Below, piece after piece: positions 59,934 through 64,000 of a stretch of DNA of 64,000 nucleotides. The stretch is taken from assembly GCF_000763375.1 (NCBI RefSeq), contig NZ_JPSY01000001.1:496001-560000 (forward strand). Direction: 5' to 3'. The position numbers were made by a program, and so were the translations under genes. The DNA is from Microbacterium profundi. GTDB lineage: Bacteria > Actinomycetota > Actinomycetes > Actinomycetales > Microbacteriaceae. Position 1 is the first letter of the stretch. Every line of letters starts with the position of its first letter. Below the pieces are notes generated by a model. The model was given only the letters and a program-made list of their open reading frames with translations, did not search any database and was not told the DNA's origin.

Positions 59934-61337
59934 ATGACGCTCGTCGCCGGCATCGATTCGTCGACGCAGAGCTGCAAGGTCGTCTTGCGCGACCTCTCGT
60001 CCGGAGCGGTCATCCGCTCCGGACGAGCCGGGCATCCTGATGGCACCGAAGTGGACCCGTCGGCGTGGTGGGAGGCGCTGCGCAGCGCCATCGCCGATGC
60101 CGGCGGGCTCGACGACGTCGCCGCCGTCGGCATCGGTGGACAGCAGCACGGTCTGGTGGCCCTGGATGCAGAGGGGCGCGTCATCCGGCCCGCTCTGCTC
60201 TGGAACGACACGAGGTCGGCGGATGCCGCGACCGCGCTGACCGCCGAGGTCGGCGCCGCAGAGTATGCGCGACGCACCGGCGTCGTGCCGGTCGCGTCGT
60301 TCACGGCGAGCAAGGTGCGGTGGGTGGCGGATGCCGAGCCGGAGAACGCGGCCCGCATCGCGGCGATCGCACTCCCCCACGACTGGCTCACCTGGCGTCT
60401 GCGCGGTTATGGACCGGCCGACGAGTCACCGCTAGGGCCTGTGCTCGACGAACTGATCACCGATCGGTCCGATGCCAGTGGCACGGCGTACTTCGACTCC
60501 ACTCGAGGCGAGTACGACCGTGAGTTGCTCGCCATCGCGCTGCGCCGCGACGCGAGTGATGTCGTGCTGCCCCGTGTTCTCGGCCCCGCCGAGCACGTCG
60601 AAGGAAAGGGCGGAATCATCGTCACTGCCGGCGCGGGCGACAACGCGGCGGCCGCACTCGGAATGGGAGCCGGAAGCGGCGACATCGGCGTCTCGATCGG
60701 CACCAGTGGAACGGTGTTCGCCGTCACCGACGTCGCCGTCGCCGACCCGAGCGGCACCGTGGCCGGATTCGCCGACGCGGCCGGAGGCTTCCTGCCGCTG
60801 GTCGCGACGCTGAACGCAGCCAGGGTGCTGGATGCCACGGCATCCCTTCTCGGCGTCGATCACGCCGAGTTCTCCAGGCTTGCCCTCGCGGCTGAACCGG
60901 GCGCGGGCGGACTCGTGCTGCAGCCGTGGTTCGAGGGCGAGCGCACGCCCAATCTGCCGGATGCCACGGCGTCGCTGTTCGGCATGACGCTGAGCTCGAC
61001 GACCCGTGAGAACCTCGCCCGCGCTGCGATCGAGGGCGTGCTGTGCGGCCTCGCCGACGGCCTCGACCGCATTCGCGCGCACGGTGTGAACGCAGAGCGC
61101 GTCCTGCTCGTCGGCGGCGCAGCGCAGAGCGAAGCCGTGGCGCGCATCGCGGCGCAGGTGTTCGATGCGCCCGTCGTGGTTCCTGCACCCGGCGAGTACG
61201 TGGCACTCGGAGCAGCAGTACAGGCCGCCTGGGGACTCAGCGGCACCGCGCCGGAGTGGCCGGTGGAGATCACCGCGCACCCGGGGGCCGACACGCACCC
61301 GATCATCCGAGAGCAGTACGCCGCCCGCCGGCCCTGA
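59934..61337 (+). CDS. xylB: Xylulokinase
   Basis: A 467-residue FGGY-family sugar kinase that phosphorylates D-xylulose for entry to the pentose phosphate pathway. The N-terminal phosphate loop is [10 protein letters not shown] (residues 6-15), the catalytic Asp236 is in [14 protein letters not shown] (70-73) contributes to sugar binding, and [12 protein letters not shown] lies in the C-terminal domain. The ATG follows the xylA stop by 2 bp; upstream in-frame sequence is the xylA gene. It completes a route from xylosides (ABC uptake, GH3/GH43 cleavage) to xylulose-5-phosphate. Confidence 0.97.
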   Translation: MTLVAGIDSSTQSCKVVLRDLSSGAVIRSGRAGHPDGTEVDPSAWWEALRSAIADAGGLDDVAAVGIGGQQHGLVALDAEGRVIRPALLWNDTRSADAATALTAEVGAAEYARRTGVVPVASFTASKVRWVADAEPENAARIAAIALPHDWLTWRLRGYGPADESPLGPVLDELITDRSDASGTAYFDSTRGEYDRELLAIALRRDASDVVLPRVLGPAEHVEGKGGIIVTAGAGDNAAAALGMGAGSGDIGVSIGTSGTVFAVTDVAVADPSGTVAGFADAAGGFLPLVATLNAARVLDATASLLGVDHAEFSRLALAAEPGAGGLVLQPWFEGERTPNLPDATASLFGMTLSSTTRENLARAAIEGVLCGLADGLDRIRAHGVNAERVLLVGGAAQSEAVARIAAQVFDAPVVVPAPGEYVALGAAVQAAWGLSGTAPEWPVEITAHPGADTHPIIREQYAARRP

Positions 61338-61397
61338 CCAGTCGTCGTACCGCGGCACAGGTGGCGAAAACATAGGATTCCAGGCCAGACTGGAGCC

Positions 61398-62120
61398 ATG
61401 ACCTTCGCCGCACTGCAGCCTCTCGCCGATCGCGCCGCCTTCTTCGTCGCACTCCGTCAGGACGCGCTCACCACTGCCGTCGATGCGCTGGGCGAGCACC
61501 GCTGGGACGCGGACATGGCCGCAGGTACGCTCACCTTCACCGCCAACGCGAACCCCGCGCATCAGGTGGTCACCCGCCCGCACCTGATCGCCACGATCGC
61601 ACCGGGGCCCAGGTCTCTGCTCTGGGCGTGGGCTCATCCTCAGGGAGACGCGCAGGGCGTCGCCGCTCAGTTGCGCGACTACGGCACGCAGTACGACATC
61701 GCCGAGCTCAGCCGGTCCGAACTCGCCTTCCCGGAGGACACCGGCTCGGACCTCGACGAATGGATCGCGCAGGTCGCAGATCAGATCGGCACCGTCGCCG
61801 TGGAGATCACCGGTCGCTCCCCCTACTATTCGGCGCCGATCGGCGGCGGCACGCGGGCCGTCTTCGTGCTGGATGCGCCGCTCGCACCGGTCACCGTGCA
61901 GGATGCCGTCGTCGCAGCGCCCCGCATCCTGTCAGGGCTCGCGCTGAGCGACGCGCGCTCAGCGGTGTGGGACGCTGCGCGGCTGGCGGGCTGGAACCTG
62001 CAGTGGACCGACGAGGCCTTCAGCGGCGCGATCGTCACCGACGCCTCGGGTTCTGCGACCTTCCGCTTCGACGAGCAGGCCCGCATCGTGGGCATCGAGG
62101 CTCCGGGCCTGACCGGCTGA
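61398..62120 (+). CDS. Hypothetical protein, DUF6882-like
   Basis: A 240-residue soluble protein without signal peptide or membrane helix. The segment PGPRSLLWAWAHPQGD and the following alternating pattern resemble the DUF6882 family of unknown function; this match is from memory and tentative. TGGAGCC precedes the ATG, and a -10-like TAGGAT is at 61371-61376. It is not co-transcribed with xylB (60-bp gap holding its own promoter). No catalytic residues can be proposed. Confidence 0.7.
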   Translation: MTFAALQPLADRAAFFVALRQDALTTAVDALGEHRWDADMAAGTLTFTANANPAHQVVTRPHLIATIAPGPRSLLWAWAHPQGDAQGVAAQLRDYGTQYDIAELSRSELAFPEDTGSDLDEWIAQVADQIGTVAVEITGRSPYYSAPIGGGTRAVFVLDAPLAPVTVQDAVVAAPRILSGLALSDARSAVWDAARLAGWNLQWTDEAFSGAIVTDASGSATFRFDEQARIVGIEAPGLTG

Positions 62121-62174
62121 TCCTTCTCCAGTTGATCCTTCTCCAAGGGGAACTCGACGGCATAGGCTGACGGC

Positions 62175-62741
62175 ATGAAGAACTGGATCGTCCGCGCCGT
62201 CTCGCTGTACGTGTTCAACGTCGTCGTCCTGCTGCTGATCGGCCTGCTCATGTCGAGCGTCAGCGTCGGCTGGAACGCGCTGTGGGCCGCCGTGGTCCTC
62301 ACGCTGGCGACGCTCGCGCTCAAGCCGACCCTGCTCCGGGTGTTCCGCGGTGCAGCCTCGAAGTCGGCCGAGACGCGCACGAAGGTCGGCGAGAAGGTCG
62401 TCCAGTACGTGCTGGTGTTCATCGTCGAGCTGATCGTCTGGGTGCTGACCGTGTGGCTCAGCGGAGTCGATGTGCGCGGCTGGTTCTGGGGCTACGTGCT
62501 TCCCCCGCTGTACCTGCTGATCGCGTGGGTCATCTACGACCTCGTCGATGACCGTATCGAGTCGAGAGCCGGTGCGGTGTTCGACACGGTGCAGTCGAAG
62601 GTGAAGGGCGGTCGCGCCTCGACGACCAGATCTGCGGATGCCACGGCATCCGAGCCGCCGAGCGCGGCGACGCGCGCTGCCGGGGACGAACTCGCCGACG
62701 GCCTCACCCCGGAGCAGCGCCGGATGCTCGACGAGCTGTAG
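62175..62741 (+). CDS. Small membrane protein, unknown function
   Basis: A 188-residue protein with four hydrophobic segments in residues 5-125, followed by a hydrophilic C-terminal tail of about 60 residues (Ala/Ser/Thr/Arg-rich, ending LTPEQRRMLDEL). I recognise no family. A -10-like TAGGCT (62163-62168) ends 6 bp before the ATG and there is no ribosome site, which points to a leaderless mRNA. It is convergent with folD across a long palindromic repeat. Confidence 0.75.
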   Translation: MKNWIVRAVSLYVFNVVVLLLIGLLMSSVSVGWNALWAAVVLTLATLALKPTLLRVFRGAASKSAETRTKVGEKVVQYVLVFIVELIVWVLTVWLSGVDVRGWFWGYVLPPLYLLIAWVIYDLVDDRIESRAGAVFDTVQSKVKGGRASTTRSADATASEPPSAATRAAGDELADGLTPEQRRMLDEL

Positions 62742-62905
62742 CTTCGACTGCGGCTTCGACTCGCTCCGCTCGCTCAGCCCGTTTCGGCTCAGTCGCTGGC
62801 GCTCCCTCGCTCAACGCCCCGATTCCGCACACCCTTCCGGGGTCGTTGAGCGAGCGGAGCGAGACGAAACGCGTTGAGCGAGCGTCAGCGAGTCGAAACG
62901 GGCCC
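62742..62905. repeat. Long palindromic repeat between convergent genes
   Basis: CTCGCTCAACG (62806-62816) pairs with CGTTGAGCGAG (62844-62854), and the pairing extends outward with few mismatches to GTTTCG on the left and CGAAAC on the right. Further half copies (GTTGAGCGAGCG, CGAGTCGAAACGGG) follow. Such GAGCGAG-type repeats are frequent between actinobacterial genes. It probably serves as a bidirectional terminator; no gene is seen in these 164 bp. Confidence 0.7.
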
Positions 62906-63787
62906 TCAGCCTGCCGCGCGCTCCGCGGCCTCGACGACGTTCGTCATCAGCAGCGCGACGGTCATCGGCCCCACACCGCCGGGGTTCGGGGAGACGAAGC
63001 CCGCGACCGACGCGACATCAGGATGCACGTCGCCGTAGACCTTCGACTTGCCGGTCTCAGCGTCGTCCTCCCGGGTGACTCCCACATCGAGCACTGCCGC
63101 ACCGGGCTTGACATCCTCTGCCCGGATGAGGTGCTTGACCCCGGCCGCCGCGACGATGACGTCGGCCTCTCGCAGGTACTTCGGCATGTCGACCGTGCCG
63201 GTGTGCGTCAGCGTGACGGTGGCGTTGAGCTCGCGGCGCGTCAGCAGCAGGCCGATCGAGCGGCCGATCGTGACCCCTCGTCCGACGACGACGACATGCT
63301 TGCCCTTCAGGTCGTAGTCATTGCGCAGCAGCAGCTCGATCACACCGCGGGGGGTGCACGGCAGCGGCGTGTGGATCGGCGCGTTGACGTTCAGCACGAG
63401 CCGTCCGAGGTTGGTCGGGTGCAGGCCATCGGCATCCTTCTCGGGGTCGATGCGCTCGAGGATCGCATCCGTGTCGATGTGCTTCGGCAGCGGCAGCTGC
63501 ACGATGTAGCCGTGGCACGTCGGGTCGGCGTTCAGTTCGTCGATCAGCGCTTCGACCTGCTCCTGCGTGGCGTCGGCCGGCAGTTCGCGCTGGATCGAGT
63601 TCATCCCGATCGCCTCGGACTGGCGGTGCTTCATCCCGACGTACAGCTGGGATGCCGGATCCGCGCCGACCAGCACGGTGGCGATGCCCGGGACGATGCC
63701 CCGCGCGCGCAGCGCCGCGACCCGCTCGGTCAGCTCGGTCTTGATCTCCGCGGCTGCGGCCTTGCCGTCCAGGACGACAGCGGTCAC
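62906..63787 (-). CDS. folD: Methylenetetrahydrofolate dehydrogenase/cyclohydrolase
   Basis: A 293-residue bifunctional FolD that interconverts 5,10-methylene-, methenyl- and 10-formyl-tetrahydrofolate with NADP. Tyr49 and Lys53 (YVGMKHR) and the QLPLPKH motif are present, as are the Rossmann segment [17 protein letters not shown] and the C-terminal [16 protein letters not shown]. The GTG start at 63787 overlaps the glyA stop by 4 bp (GTGA), coupling two consecutive one-carbon enzymes. Confidence 0.97.
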   Translation of the reverse strand: MTAVVLDGKAAAAEIKTELTERVAALRARGIVPGIATVLVGADPASQLYVGMKHRQSEAIGMNSIQRELPADATQEQVEALIDELNADPTCHGYIVQLPLPKHIDTDAILERIDPEKDADGLHPTNLGRLVLNVNAPIHTPLPCTPRGVIELLLRNDYDLKGKHVVVVGRGVTIGRSIGLLLTRRELNATVTLTHTGTVDMPKYLREADVIVAAAGVKHLIRAEDVKPGAAVLDVGVTREDDAETGKSKVYGDVHPDVASVAGFVSPNPGGVGPMTVALLMTNVVEAAERAAG

Positions 63788-64000
63788 TGCTGGAGCTCCG
63801 GGTAGAGCGGGAACGCACCGGCGAGCGCGTCGACGCGAGCCTTCAGCGCCGCGACGTCGGCGCCGGGCTGCAGTGCCAGGGCGATGATGTCGGCGACCTC
63901 GGTGAACTCGGCATCGCCGAAGCCGCGCGTCGCGAGGGCCGAGGTGCCGATGCGCAGACCGGAGGTGACCATCGGCGGGCGAGGGTCGTTCGGCACGGCG
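63784..64000 (-). CDS. glyA: Serine hydroxymethyltransferase (C-terminal part)
   Basis: The C-terminal 72 residues of a protein whose start lies beyond the right edge. The segment [29 protein letters not shown] is the conserved end region of serine hydroxymethyltransferase, including the Arg that binds the substrate carboxylate. The enzyme converts serine and tetrahydrofolate to glycine and methylene-tetrahydrofolate, the substrate of FolD encoded next in the operon. Confidence 0.93.
   Translation of the reverse strand, partial: AVPNDPRPPMVTSGLRIGTSALATRGFGDAEFTEVADIIALALQPGADVAALKARVDALAGAFPLYPELQQ

Noticed and set aside
62117..62145. Direct repeat TGATCCTTCTCCA, two copies
   Set aside because: It is a short duplication between two genes, one copy overlapping a stop codon. 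It has no symmetry and no neighbouring element, so no function can be argued.
1..64000. tRNA, rRNA, CRISPR arrays, phage genes, biosynthetic gene cluster
   Set aside because: I looked for cloverleaf/TTCGA-type tRNA sequences, regularly spaced repeats, integrase or capsid genes and NRPS/PKS genes and saw none.

Overview
The window is high-GC chromosomal DNA from an actinobacterium. Gene content (a RamB-type regulator divergent from GTP-dependent PEP carboxykinase, a MurNAc recycling set, FolD next to GlyA, several sugar ABC transporters with LacI/ROK regulators), codon usage and leaderless-type promoters fit a Microbacteriaceae member, most likely Microbacterium. This assignment is inference from content; no marker gene such as 16S rRNA is present.

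Region 1 (1-6.6 kb): the end of an MHS-type MFS transporter, an S66 LD-carboxypeptidase, a small DUF1772/membrane-protein pair, and an IS110-family insertion sequence sitting in the divergent promoter region between that pair and an ABC exporter. The element carries short repeats that could mark its ends and a candidate bridge RNA. Region 2 (6.7-20.6 kb) is mostly housekeeping: pckG/ramB, an AlkZ-like glycosylase, a HAD phosphatase, a murQ-murK-murR peptidoglycan-sugar salvage unit, a phosphoribosyltransferase with a DUF998 membrane protein, a ThDP-dependent enzyme, a CPA1 antiporter and a VOC protein. Region 3 (20.7-24.2 kb) is a four-gene operon of ABC-2 transporter plus NarL/DesK-type two-component system.

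Region 4 (24.3-34.2 kb) is an aromatic catabolic island. A flavin monooxygenase and an MFS importer run leftward. Running rightward are an unusual FAH-RraA fusion enzyme, a GntR regulator and hpaE, hpaD, hpaH and hpaI homologues of the homoprotocatechuate meta-cleavage pathway. A small acidic secreted repeat protein follows.

Region 5 (34.9-49.0 kb) is a sugar-acid regulon. One LacI repressor and three copies of the same 12-bp operator (GAAACCGCTTTC) tie together a degenerate M24 protein with a GH43-like enzyme, a lipoprotein binding protein with an MGH1-type glycosidase, and a permease operon. That operon continues into a Gfo/Idh/MocA oxidoreductase, a uronate-dehydrogenase-like SDR, a KdgD-type dehydratase, an enolase-superfamily dehydratase and an alpha-ketoglutarate semialdehyde dehydrogenase. 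Together these look like an oxidative hexuronate/aldarate route to alpha-ketoglutarate. Region 6 (49.0-61.3 kb) is a xylan/xyloside region: ROK repressor, GH43, GH3, ABC permeases and binding protein, a second LacI, then xylA and xylB. Region 7 (61.4-64.0 kb) has two small hypothetical genes, a long palindromic repeat, folD and the end of glyA.

The least ordinary observations are: (i) palindromic repeat DNA lying in frame in the interdomain linkers of three unrelated proteins; (ii) the FAH-RraA fusion in place of a normal HpaG; (iii) the IS110 end and guide repeats; and (iv) the three-site LacI regulon including a metal-ligand-depleted M24 protein. I saw no tRNA, rRNA or CRISPR array.
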